Counted from the first letter of the stretch, positions 24,107-35,455 are shown. The stretch: DNA of 64,000 bases from Sipunculus nudus (GCA_026874595.1 CM049315.1:20476164-20540163), one strand, 5' to 3'. Numbers and translations are program-made. The notes: generated by a model from the letters alone, not told the origin.

Positions 24107-26739
24107 AGCTCAACTGACTATAAGTCATCTGACCTATAGTCGGGTCCGTCGTCCGTCCGTCTGTCCGTCCGTTCGTCCGGCCGTAGATGTGGCACGTTTT
24201 GAAACCGTAAGACCTAGAAATCCAAAATTCGGCATAATGTTAGTTGTTCCCAAGATCTCCTACCAAGCCGAAAACTGGGTCTTTGCGACTTCGTTCCTTT
24301 GAGAAATTAAGGAAATACCTCAATTTTTTATTAAAAACCTATTTTCACACTTCAGGACTGCCTAATATCAAAACCACTCATCTGTTTTTCCTCATATTTA
24401 TTATAAATATTCCTCTATATAGTTTCTATGTACATGCCAGAAATTAGGTCTGTATTATATAATTTAAAAAAGTTAGGGGCCCAAACATAAGGCATTTTGT
24501 AAAAAAATAGGAAAGGTATTTGATCAATAAACACAAAACATGTTGAAGCTATGGACTTTTTTTCCAGTAATATAACTTTAATTAATCAAAATTAAATTGT
24601 ATACCCAAAATTAGGTCAAAATCTTTAATTTATTTTTAAAATATTAACAAAAATAAAAAATTGGTACCTTAAATTTTGCCAAACTTTGACCATGGCACGT
24701 TTTCTTCCTGTAAGTACTGTGGATTTAATTTTCACAACATGTTTTTGTTAGCATTTTGTCTGTTAACACCAAAGAATTGAAACCAGTTGATCAAAAACTG
24801 TAGAATTTATTCAAGTTTTCAAGCACTATGTAACATATTGTTTACATCAAGCTAGTGTTATGCAATTTGCAAGAGCTCAGCTCCCCAGCTTCAGCTCTCA
24901 GTTCCTAAAATTTGGCATACAATTAGATGTCTCCAAAATCCCCTACCATGCCATAATTTGGTCACTATGGCTTAATACCTTCGAGATATTAATGAAAAAC
25001 TTCATTTTTCCATTAAAACTTTTCCATTAAAAACCCATTGTTACACTTCAAGACTGCCTATAATCAAAACCACTGATCTGACTTTAATCATATATAATAT
25101 ACATATTTTTCTATACATTCTCTATGCACATGCCAGAAATGATGTCAGTATTGCGTAATTGTTTTAAGTTATGGGCCCAAACATAATGCACTTTGTAAAA
25201 AATCAAGAAATGTATTTACTCCTTAACAAGGGGATTGCTGAAGCTAGAGATTTTTTGTCAGGGATGTAACATTATTTAATCAAGATTCAATTGAATACCC
25301 AAAATTAGTTCTGAATTTTTCAAATTTTATAAGTTATTAGTATAAATATAAATTAGTACCTTAAATTTTGCCTAACTTTGACCATGGCACCTTTGTTTCC
25401 TGTGAGCACTATTGATATAATTTTCATGTAATGCACTAATAAGGATTTCAGCTTTTTAGTTTAGAAAGCTGAAAGAAATTGGCCAAAAATTGTAGCTTTT
25501 ATTAATGTTTTTATGAGACCATGTCAGACCTTGGCTCTCTCCAGCCCCTCTTGAGTCACCTGTATGTTGACCTTGTTGAACTTTCAGCAAATTATGCATG
25601 CTTGAGGCGAGGCACACACTGGGGCAGCCAGGCAGCTTATGGCCAGCCACAGTTGATCCAGGTGTCCAACCCAACTCATCTAATAGTTTTAACCAACAAC
25701 ATAACAATGAACAATAAATAAATTTTATTGGTTTTTAATAACAAATTAAAGAAAAATAGAAAAGGAATTTGTCAGTTAATAATAACAGGAAATTAACTTG
25801 CAGTTACTGATGATATAAGAATCTTGTATCGATGGATAGAATGTCACATATTCCAAATAACACCATGCAGTCATCTATGATATTTTTCAGTTCAATTTAA
25901 ATGATAAAAAAGTAAATCATATTATTCATTACTAATCATAAGGGATCATATGAAGGAAATTAATGATAGACAAAGATGCAGTTGATAATATTAATCTAGA
26001 TTCCTACTGTGTCTAGTGTGTACATTGATGTGAAATTAGTCCAAAATGAATATATTACATTTATTTTTTAATATAAATAAAAGCCATAAAACCAGCTACT
26101 TATGATCATTATTTAAATGTGTGAATTTTGTATATTCTGGATTCTCAACATCATTGTTTGGTGAAAACTGATTAAATACCAGACATGGTGCGAATTCTTG
26201 GCAATTGTATTTAAATACGAATATAAATATGTACTCTTGCAAAATTCTTGCATAAAGAATGGGAATTCAGGTAAAAATGAAAGTATATGAATACCAGTGC
26301 AAATACTTTCAAAATGTATTCATGAATGCATTCATGAATATATTCTTTAATATTCTTTTAATAATCATTTCAGTTATATTTCATTTTTAAAAAAGCATAC
26401 GATTCTCTTATTTTTTTTTAATAAAAATTATATTTGGGACAATATTTGTCATTTTTTTAATAAATAGTTAAACTCTTTTATTATATGTTCTGCTTATAAG
26501 TTATATGACCAAGTCAAAATCTGTGTGACAATAGCACTCCATTTGTTAATAAAATAAATGAAATAAATCCTCTTCCCTGTCTCCAAAGGTACTATCAAAA
26601 TCATACATAAGCTAAACAACAACAACTCATAATACAGCTTATATTTGTTACCACACAAAACCAGTATGTGCTTCATTTCTAAATCATATTTTTTTATCAT
26701 ATACAACAGCTGAGCGCCGTGACCCATAGGTCCCTTGTT
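24107..26739 (+). mobile_element. HINE-like rolling-circle element, copy B (2.6 kb, doubled module)
   Basis: It has the same ends and order as copy A: AGCTCAACTGAC plus hairpin, a TCCGTCCGTCTGTCCGTCCG leader, then GGCACGTTTTGAAACCG. It ends CAGCTGAGCGCCGTGACCC, CCCTTGTT. The ~700-bp module occurs twice here (about 24194-24890 and 24899-25560) and once in copy A. The tail from TTCTGGATTCTCAACATC (26140) onward matches copy A from 12340. It is inserted between tandem units of another element. Confidence 0.65.
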
Positions 26740-26913
26740 TTCTAATTTGGAGGCCTCAAAAGATGCTGTCATCTGTTAACAGGGCACAAATCGTACTGAC
26801 TGGACCTAGAATCTTGTATCTTGACATGCAGGAAAGCCAATGAAAAGTCTCCTTTGAAACCTGAAAATAGGTCTCTGTCAATCATATTGTCTGAGCTATG
26901 GGGCTCAGAAGTA

Positions 26914-26926
26914 CCCCCCCCCCCCC
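26914..26926. repeat. (C)13 homopolymer
   Basis: C-run at the same position of the third unit. In the fourth unit (27226-27232) it is only a few C. Confidence 0.95.
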
Positions 26927-27368
26927 AGAACAATGGAAAATTTTATGCAAAAGCTCAAGTATCTGAACAACTAATGCATGCATCACCATGATTCTTTGCA
27001 TCGATGTTGATCATGGAATGTTTCATCAGTTTGTGAAAATTGGTGGCGTCACCTGTATTTTTTTTTTCAATTCTTTGTCTCTATTATTGAGACCTTAACA
27101 GATGTGGTCATCTGTTAACAGGGGACTGGAATTTTTTCACTTGACATCAAGGGAGGTCCATGTAAAAAATTTCTTTAGAATCCTGAAATTAGAATCCAAT
27201 ATTCTTTGAGCTATGGGGCTTTAAAGGGCCCCCCATAATTATGGAAAATTTGATTCAAAAGCTCAAGTATGAACAACTAATGCATTGATCACCATGATTC
27301 TTTGCATGGATATTGATCAAGGAGTATTTCATCAGTTTCTGTAGACTATTGGTGCCACCTGTATTTTT

Positions 27369-28200
27369 AGCTCAGCTGACTTTCAGTCATGCTGGACTAT
27401 AGCGATGGGTCTTTGTCCGTCGTCCTTCCGTCTGTCCGGCCGGCGGCCGGCCGTCCGGCCGGCCGTCCGCCCGTTAGTAGGACACAAATCGTAACCGTAG
27501 GGGCTAGGGCCATGAACCCTATGCAGTCTTAGAGGTTCTAAAAAGATCTCCTTGCAAACCTGAAATTAGGTCACTGCAACCTATATTCTCGAAGTTATGG
27601 GGTGTGTTTGCACCCCCCCCCCCCAGAAATAATTCTTTTAGCCAAAATTTTCATCCCAAACGTTCCATCATTCACATACATTTCACCTACCAACAGGGGA
27701 AGAACCATAATTATTTTCAGGCAAACTTATTTTCAGGCAAACTTTTCAATCTATACTTTCCATCTGTCATATATGGCTTACCTACCAATAGGGGAAGAAG
27801 CCTATTGATGTTGAGTTTAAAAGGTCAAAGGTCAAGGTCACAATATTGTTCTAAATGCTTGTGAACATATTTCAAGTGAAACTGTTCAACCCAAACCTTC
27901 AGTCTTTCACATATGCCACATCTATGCATCACTGAATGTGATTCAAACTTCATATTTATGGGTCTTTTTGCATGAAGAAATAACTAATTGATTTTGAAGT
28001 CAGCTTGTCAGGAGGATAAAGGTTGCAGGTCTAAGTTATTCACTTATTGGTTGCCAAGTAATTACACCCGGTCAGATGTAAGTGGTTATTAGTTACCCAT
28101 CATTTAGAAAGAATCCAGTTGATATGTGGGCAAAAGGCCAAGGTCATAGGTCAGGGATGTTCACAATAACTTATTTTGTAGACCATCTCTATTTTTCTTG
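27369..28200 (+). mobile_element. HINE-like element, 3' end unclear or lost
   Basis: It starts AGCTCAGCTGACTTTCAGTC, then has a leader with repeated GGCCGGCCGTCCG blocks (27436-27472) and the same body as the element at 28913 (ATGCAGTCTTAGAGG, AAAAGATCTCCTTGCA, GGGTGTGTTTGCACC). It carries a (C)12 run at 27613 and three AGGTCA half-sites at 27822-27840. No GAGCG...CTTGTT end was found, so the limit given is approximate. Confidence 0.5.
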
Positions 28201-28912
28201 TACATATAACCATTGGTTATGGTACATCTCACTGTGTGGCTGTAATTGTGAGTGATGCTGGTGACATATGACTCTCTTTTGTATCAGCCTGTTAAGTGAT
28301 AAGGCTGAGTAATAAATACCTCGTTACTGCATAAAAAAAAACACTATTGCCGGAATGCTTCAGCCAGGCATTAAGACTGTGAGAGTATAGTATTAAGGTT
28401 TAGCTACTGATTTATAAGATGATGCGAACATTTTGCAGTTAATTTTATGGAATCATAGCAATAAACTTAGTTTCCTAGATATCTGAATATTTTTATATAA
28501 ATAACCAGATATAAAAGCAAATGTTTGTTCTCATAATATGTGGATGTGTACCTGGATTTAGGATGGCTTTTTTTTATTACAAGACCTTTAGTCATGCTTT
28601 CTGCATTTCTTTTCTTTCAGGTTTTGCAGTTTACCTACCCTGCTGATCCCATTGAAAAGCAGAGTGATAATAAAAATATTGGACTTACACTTTTTACATT
28701 TGCATATCTATAAATCTAATATGAGAGCCTGAAAATGCCTTTTGAATTGTTTTGGACATTCATTACTGTAACATCCTTTGGAGAATTTGCTACAAGTTTG
28801 GTCTCTTATTGGAGGATGTGTGATATCAAATGTCAGACTTGTCAGAAATCCATTATGTCTGCCAGTTAGCCACCTTAGAAATCCTTTTGTCAGTGCAGTT
28901 TCAGTGATTTTT

Positions 28913-29405
28913 AGCTCAGCTGACTTTTAGTCATGCTGTGCTATAGCGATGGATCTTTGTCCGTCGTCCTTCCGTCTGTCCATCCGGCCAGCCGTCCGGC
29001 CGTTAGCAGGGCACAAATTGTAACTGTAAGGGCTAGATACATGAACCCTATGCAGTCTTAGAGGTTCTAAAAAGATCTCCTTGCAGATCTGAAATTAGGT
29101 CACTGTGACCTATTAAGTTACGGGGTGTGTTTGCACCTCCCAGAATTAATTCTTATAGCCAAAATAATCATCCCAAACCTTACATGTCAATAGAGGAACA
29201 AACCTTTTGATATTTAGGTCTTAGGGTCAAAGGTCAATGTCACAGGACCAGCTTCTTGAAAAAAGTTGTGGATGCATTTCAAGTAGACTTTTCATCCCAA
29301 ACCTTCCATCTTCCAAGTATGGTCAGATACCATATGGTATACCATCAGGCTTTATATACAGGTCATGCTTGTCAGCTGAGCGTAATGACCCATGGGTCAC
29401 TTGTT
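28913..29405 (+). mobile_element. Complete HINE-like element, short form (493 bp)
   Basis: Both ends are intact: AGCTCAGCTGACTTTTAGTC after a T-run at the left, and GTCAGCTGAGCG, TGACCCATGGGTCA, CTTGTT at the right. The body matches the first ~400 bp of the element at 27369. This compact copy best defines the family ends. Confidence 0.7.
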
Positions 29406-29600
29406 TAGCGAACCTGTGAGCTTATGCGATGGTGCGGCGGCGTCCGTCGTGCGTCGTCTGTACGTTAACCATAGCTATCTCAAAAACGGCAGGAGCTAGC
29501 ATCACCAATTTTTTTTCAAATAATCAGTCATCCCATTTTCCAATAATGATCAAGCATTTTATCATGTATATCCCATTGCACAGGTTCGCATTAGAGGGAT
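29406..29600 (+). mobile_element. Short element with AGCGAACCTGTG ... CACAGGTTCGCA ends
   Basis: It begins directly at the last base of the preceding element with TAGCGAACCTGTGAGC, carries a GGCGTCCGTCGTGCGTCG leader, and ends CCCATTGCACAGGTTCGCAT. The ends form an 11-12-bp inverted repeat. The style is the same as the AGCTCAGCTGA family but the sequence is distinct; it shares its body with 22273-22700. Confidence 0.6.
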
Positions 29601-30470
29601 GATCAATGTATTCTTCAATGTGCCTTATATTCTTCGTACTGTCAAATGTATGGCAGCTTTCATAAGTATATGCATAAGTAGTCCATTTATATGAAGTTAA
29701 TAATTTTCTGATAAATTTATCATTTTTTTAATTTCCTGATAATTTTTAAATGTCCAGTAAATGTGGTGAAAATTATTTATAATCTTGCATTGCGGGATTA
29801 GGTCCTCCTCCAGCACTTTCAGGTGCTAGACAAATCTATGCATGCAATAAATGTAAAATAACTGTCTGGGTAAACCACGAAAATTTACATTTATGTTTTA
29901 TCTGTAATTGTATGCATTCATTGTTTCTGGTAATACAGAGGCTTGTTTATTGGGATATATGTATGCAATAGCATAGAAAGCGTTTAGTGCTGAAGGAAAA
30001 ATGTCTCACAATGCATCCTTTCGAATAAATATCTTTTTCACACACTTGGAAGGTCATGCTTTTCCACAACCATCCCCAAATATAAAAATGAGTAATCTAT
30101 CTATTTCTTTTAGCTCAACTGACCATAGAATCTTCTAACTTGACATCCAGGGAGGTCCATGTAAATCTCCTTGGAAATCTGAAGTTATGTCTCTGTTACC
30201 TATATTCTTCGAGCAATGGGGCTCAAAAGTGACACCCCCCCCCCCCCCCCAAAAAAAAAATAATTAAAAACAGATTCAAAAGCTCCAGTATCTGAATAAC
30301 TAATGCATTAACCACCATAATGTTTTGCATGCATATTGATTATGGGGTGTTTCATCAGGTCCTGCAGACTGGTGGCGCCACCTGCATTTTTAAAATGTTT
30401 ATGCATATTGTTCTGTATTTTTGAGACCTTCAAAGATGTGGTTGTCTGTTAACAGGGCACAAATAGGAAA

Positions 30471-31098
30471 TGTAGTGAATGCATGGTTCCATGGGGGTGA
30501 GTCCTACTGCAGGTGATCGGGTTAGCTGCGTATCTCACGTAAGCGGGGTTTGTCCACTGGCTTGTAACAGCGATGTAGCGCTGGGCGACAACCGCCCGTG
30601 CAGGGCTGACCATGCTGATACCACTCGGACGGTCACCGTCCGCCTTTAGCCTATAAGTAGAGCTAGCAATCAGTGTGGAGTGTTGCTCGGTCTGTTCACA
30701 GGGTGGTCAGCTCTCGTGTCAGCCTTAGCAGTGATTCATTAACTCGCCATTGGGATTCTATACTGGAATATTCACATTTACTTTTGGATTACATATACTG
30801 CATAGGAGTTTTAGTAATTGGATAACTCTACCAACCTACGTTTACGGGGATTACTGTTTAGGGTATTGTGCGTAGTGGAGTGACACCACGCCCCCGGCTT
30901 AGCCTGCAACGGAGTGAGAGAGCACCTCACTATCTACTTCTGCCATCTGAAAGTTATCGCTGAGTTGTATTAAAACCCTCTTTATGTACTGCTGCTTTAT
31001 TTCATTTGTGAATGCATGCGACTAAGAGTATCAAGTGCAGTTACATCAACCCGAGCTGTAGGACTTAATTAAACTAACCCGAACTCACGTGTGTTACA
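30471..31098. mobile_element. Solo-LTR-like insertion (628 bp, TGTAG...TTACA)
   Basis: A GC-richer, unique block begins TGTAGTGAATGCATGG and ends CGTGTGTTACA, giving TG...CA ends with a 4-bp inverted repeat (TGTA/TACA). It contains a TATA-like CCTATAAGTAG at about 30651. Both flanks belong to the host repeat unit, which shows it is an insert. The host sequence has lost about 170 bp at the site, and no target duplication is visible. LTR identity is an inference; no internal retroelement sequence is present. Confidence 0.45.
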
Positions 31099-31101
31099 TG
31101 A

Positions 31102-31122
31102 CCCCCCCCCCCCCCCCCCCCC
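31102..31122. repeat. (C)21 homopolymer
   Basis: Directly follows TGA at the right junction of the LTR-like insert. Confidence 0.95.
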
Positions 31123-31250
31123 GGGTGTTCCAAGCCATGCTTCAGTTGGATTGGGGGTACCACCTACAAAATTTGGCATTCAGATGATAAAATTCTTTTT
31201 GTGAATGTCTTCCTAGTCAGCTGAGCGTCATGGCCCATGGGTAACCTGTT

Positions 31251-32015
31251 GTACTCTGAGATGACTGCTGGTCAGTTGTTGACAATGCACCAATCGTAAC
31301 CGTTGCACCTAGCAACATGTAACGTAATATCTAGGTAGGTCCTTGATAAGTTTCATGTCATACCAAACCGTAGGTAACTGTGAAATATATTTTGCGAGTG
31401 ACGCGCGTTCTTTTTTTTTTAGCACTTATAAAATCAGACTTGTGTTATAGTGTTATGGGTTGCAAAACAAAAATTTTTCACTTACACTATAATTAAACAT
31501 TGTGCATCAACTGTCATATAACATTGTTACCATGCCAAAACGAATGAAGAAAATCGGCCCAGCCACTTCTTCAGAACTGTATTTGATACATTTGGAAAAA
31601 TTTAGCATTTTCAGGTGTTGATGTATGAAATTCATACTTTAGATAAAATATCTCAGTAATGATTGCATGGATATTCCTGAAATTGGGCAAGCTTATTGGT
31701 CATGGATTGCCCGTTCAGCTGGTTGCGCCATCTTCATTTCTTTATTTTGATGCATTTCTTTATTGTATTTTTTTTTTACTCAGAAATTACGGCTGGTCAG
31801 TTGTCAACAAGAAATAAATAGTAACCGCTTGACCTAAAAAGTTTTACTTTATATCCAAGTAGGCTCTGGATAAATCTCGGTGCATACCGAACAAAAGGTC
31901 ATTGTGACCTTTATTTTGCGAGTTACCCGTGTTTTGTGTGTTATTGGTATTCTAATATTTAAACATTGCAGACTTTCACGGTAAGATGAGCGACATGACC
32001 CATGGGTCACTTGTT
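31251..32015 (+). mobile_element. Diverged HINE-like element with two ~500-bp units
   Basis: Two related halves (about 31257 and 31790) begin with GGTCAGTTGT-ACAA, contain GTAACCG-TTG/TGACCTA and ATTTTGCGAGT. The right end is GATGAGCGACATGACCC followed by ATGGGTCACTTGTT, matching the other family ends. The left terminal hairpin is missing. Confidence 0.5.
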
Positions 32016-32094
32016 TATAAATTCTGGCCATGCCATATTTATATTTTTATACAAGCAGATCCTCTAGATCTATAATATATAAAGGTTCAAATAA

Positions 32095-32095
<1 letters not shown>

Positions 32096-32175
<80 letters not shown>
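32096..32175. repeat. (TA)40 microsatellite
   Basis: About 80 bp of uninterrupted TA. Apparent frames across it are dipeptide artefacts. Confidence 0.95.
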
Positions 32176-32178
<3 letters not shown>

Positions 32179-32860
32179 TTACATTTATATATATGCTTTA
32201 TGTATAGTGGCGACCAGCCAAGTACGCCCAGTCATGTAAAAGATGTCAATTATTCCCATACATATTATATCATTCATAACGCTGTCATTAAAGGGTCCTC
32301 GTCATGTCGTTTTAACATTGAAACAGTCATTATACACGACCAAAACGATTAACATTAACATAAAACTCAAAGTGAAAGCTTTAAAAATACTTATTTTTAT
32401 GGGGTTAACGAAATATCACAAATGTTAGCAAAATTTATACTGACATTTAAATTTTATTTTATTGCATCTCTTACCCTTTAATTGTTAATAAATACATGTC
32501 GAATTATTTGATGAATAATCTATAAATTTGAATACTTTAAAGTAAGAGTAACAACTGAAATAAACCTAGTATTTGCACAGACAGGAACATATGGGGTTTT
32601 AAGTAACACGAAATAAAAACTTGCGGAGGCAGTCGGATGAATCAAACATTAAACATTCCATGGATCGGAGTCACACAATAGGCTATTTACCTAGTATTTC
32701 GCCTCCGAGCATTCTTTAGATACTAAAGTATTTTCACCTCGGTCCACTCACGTTGTTTACATTCACACATGAATGCCGACAGCTTTCATATGACAAACGC
32801 GCACTCTGTCGGTGGCGTGGATAGTTTGTCACTTGTGAACAGTTGAGTAAATTTGCATAA

Positions 32861-32888
32861 CCCCCCCCCCCCCCCCCAAAAAAAAAAA
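32861..32888. repeat. (C)17(A)11 tract
   Basis: Seventeen C directly followed by eleven A. Confidence 0.95.
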
Positions 32889-33347
32889 GATGGAAAAATC
32901 CAGATGTGACAAAGTGTACTGTTGGTTGGTTTGTATAGTCTGCTGTAAGATATAATGTTTATAATATTTCCATAGTATATTAAAAGCTGTACTCTGATCG
33001 CTTCCCGCGCAATATATACTTATTCTATAATGCGTTATCAAGATAGTTTCGAACCCTAAGATATAATTTACATGTATGGTAATATGATATAATTTCGCCG
33101 ATATAGTCAAAATTCAGAACGAAAAACTATTACCTCATTATTAGACTGATAATATGACAAGTAATAAAAAATAAGGATTCTGTAAATATTACAATAAATT
33201 TTTTTGTGTATTAACAAACGGATTTTTTTTTATTCACTGAGCTCGCTGGCATGCTCGTCGATGCTCAGATTTCTTATGTCAAAGAGATGTCCATTCTTGT
33301 AATGTTTCGTGCTACAGTATTTAAAAAAATCAATTATAGGTTCATGA

Positions 33348-33826
33348 CAGTGATGTATGACTCGAATCCGGACTCGGGTCCACTTTTCTAGAGACTTGGA
33401 CTCGAAGGTTCTGGACTTGGGACTTGTACTCGGAGGTAAGGACTCGAGAGATCATGACGAGTCCACCTCGAGTCTAGTAGTAAAAGCCCCGTCACTGACA
33501 TACTAAAGAGACTTACAGTATAGCATAAAAACTAGACTATATTTTTAAAACTTTACTTCGGCGTCGGGAGCTAAAGGTAGTTTAATATTCAAGTAAAAAG
33601 CATGTATAAATTAAAAGCACGTGATAATCTAAAATATCCATTTAAAATTTCTTTTGAAGGGGAGATTTACATTGGACTCGGACTTGTACTCGGCTTTCAA
33701 GTGAATCGGACTCGAAGAAGGTGGACTTGTATTCGAACTTCAAGGACTCGGACTTGGACTCGGTTGAGTGGCCTGGACTTAGCCTTGCACTTGTTCTTGA
33801 ATGTTGTGAACTCGACTATATAACTG
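33348..33826. mobile_element. hAT-type MITE rich in GGACTCG words (479 bp)
   Basis: The left end is CAGTGATGTATGACTCG; the right end in reverse is CAGTTATATAGTCGAG, an imperfect terminal inverted repeat with the CAGT head typical of hAT elements. It is flanked by GTTCATGA (33340-33347) and CTTCATGA (33827-33834), an 8-bp target duplication with one mismatch, as expected for hAT. The inside consists of repeated GGACTCG / GACTTGG words in both halves. No transposase is present. Confidence 0.65.
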
Positions 33827-34099
33827 CTTCATGACATTTTCGTGATTTTGCTTGATTTATAATACCAGCTCATTGATACCTAGTTTCATGGTTTTAAGAA
33901 CAATTTGGGTGTAGTAAAGCGACTCTTTTGTTTTTAGTAAAACAAACCTTTTTTTATTTAGCTAAGCGACATTTTTGGTTAAGTAAAGCGACTCAATTTT
34001 CAAACATAAATTGTAAATTGAAAAAAGAAGAAATAAATTAAATGAGTGGCTAAGAACTTTTGGGAAGTACATCGAAAAAAATAACTGTATATAAGTATT

Positions 34100-34480
34100 G
34101 TGCCAATTAATCGATTACATCGACAACTGGTCGTTTACTTTCATAATCGATTAAATCGGTTTATTTTTTGTTTAATCGATCACAAAAGATTATACATGCA
34201 AAGAAGTCAATAACCAGAAGAAAATTATGATCCGGTCGTAGAGTTACGATAGACGATAAACATTAAAACTGAACCGTGTGCAGCAAATAAGTGTCAAAAA
34301 CTTGGTCATTACTTTGATCATCCAGCTTGATGTATACAAGCCAGGTGGAATTTACTTAGTCAACATTTCAGGTATAATTCTATAAAGCAAATTTCACTGT
34401 AAAACAGAAGGAAATTAGAATATTCGATGAATAATCAATCATCGGTTGTTAGCTTTCGATAAATCATCGAATATGATTTT
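34100..34480. repeat. Repeat rich in TAATCGATTA palindromes
   Basis: TTAATCGATTACATCGAC, ATAATCGATTAAATCG, TTTAATCGATCAC and, in reverse sense, TTCGATGAATAATC and AAATCATCGAATA cluster here. Such TAATCGATTA-rich blocks look like a MITE. The ends were not defined. Confidence 0.4.
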
Positions 34481-35187
34481 ACAACCAAATCCGACCACTA
34501 CTAATTATATGTGTATGCTTGTGGAAAAGCGGAAAGACAGGCCTATCCAATTCGTGTTGCTGTATCCGTGGGTACTGCTTCTCTCACAAGAGGTCGCTCC
34601 TTCCGAGTTTTCTCACGGACCCATGCACTGTCCTGCCTGGGGGGAGCACTAACATAGCCGCTTATTATAGTTGTAATGAATGCCGTATTCTTAATGGCAT
34701 GGGACTTAGCGTGTAAACAAGACCCTTGGCTACAATATTAAGGGACTGGCTAATTTATCCCAGGTGACATATATGCACGCAGGGCACATGGTCTAGGATT
34801 CGATTACCTGTGACATGGGCGTGTACCTACAGGGGATGGTTTGCATTTGTTTGGGTCATTAACCGCTTACCACAATCATAAAATTGGCAGCTAGTTTACA
34901 AGTAAACATGTTGCCGGTGGGTGTTTACTTTGATTGGTTACCTTCTCTATTTCTAAGGATCTCAGGTTTAAAAGATACACACTCCACCATACACTGGTCA
35001 TTTGTTCACGTTTAGTTATATCTGATCTGAATATAATTCAATGTCAAGAAGACTTCTTCAAATTCAGCGTATGAGGTGTGGACCCTGTGGGCGGGGTGTG
35101 ACAACCCACGCATCCGCCGGATCGAGGCTATCACTTTTTAAAAATTGTAAGGTATGCCAATAAATATTACTAAATATTATTCTGCCG

Positions 35188-35191
35188 TCAT

Positions 35192-35230
<39 letters not shown>

Positions 35231-35232
35231 TT
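35188..35232. repeat. (TTTA)11 microsatellite
   Basis: Perfect tetranucleotide repeat. Confidence 0.95.
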
Positions 35233-35455
35233 GCAAGAAAGACCCATCATCTTCAAAGCTTCTCAGTTTGATGCTGAGAAACCTGGACATTGTGTTTACT
35301 GCCGGCATGCCATGAGGATATGAATCCCTCAAAATAGTAGTTTAAAGTGTTTCAAAAGCATTTTAATAGGGATTTTTTTCAAAGTAATTGGATATCCTGC
35401 TAAAAAAATCCTTTAAACGGCAGTTATTTTATTTGGGATAATGGACTCATTTTCA

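Larger units (their letters stand above)
23376..27368 (+). mobile_element. HINE-like element with four ~330-bp tandem units, split by a nested copy
   Basis: It starts with AGCTCAGCTGAC and the usual hairpin and TTTGTCCGTCCGG leader. It then holds units at about 23440-23755, 23770-24080, 26745-27060 and 27080-27360. Each runs GAGACCT-AAGATG, ATCTCCTTGGAAACCT, TTCTTCGAGCTATGGGGCTC, a C-run, ATGATTCTTTGCATG and GGTGGCGCCACCTG. Units two and three are separated by the complete copy B (24107-26739). The right end is not reached before the next element begins at 27369. Confidence 0.6.
30112..31250 (+). mobile_element. HINE-like element interrupted by an LTR-like insert
   Basis: Starts AGCTCAACTGACC, but the hairpin and leader are deleted so that the ATCTTCTAACTTGACATCC module follows at once. 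It carries one full unit with (C)16 followed by an A-run (30235-30260), part of a second unit, and the right end GTCAGCTGAGCGTCATGGCC...CCTGTT. The second unit is broken at 30470 and resumes at 31099. Confidence 0.55.
32016..33340. other. Intergenic stretch without gene
   Basis: Holds an ~80-bp TA microsatellite (32096-32175) and a (C)17(A)11 tract (32861-32888). No coding or RNA gene is recognised. Confidence 0.6.

Noticed and set aside
28621-28712. Exon-like segment after a strong acceptor (TTTCTTTTCTTTCAG), about 30 codons ending in TAA
   Set aside because: No neighbouring exon or similarity. It lies between repeats 10 kb downstream of EMC7. A spurious acceptor is more likely.
23376-32015. 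Regularly spaced repeats that might suggest a CRISPR-like array
   Set aside because: Units are ~330 bp or longer, diverged and part of transposable elements in animal DNA. There are no short direct repeats with unique spacers.
32030-32239. Frames rich in Ile-Tyr repeats, here and at other TA microsatellites (43832-44116, 48181-48390, 49046-49315, 61038-61271)
   Set aside because: Translation of TA dinucleotide repeats only.
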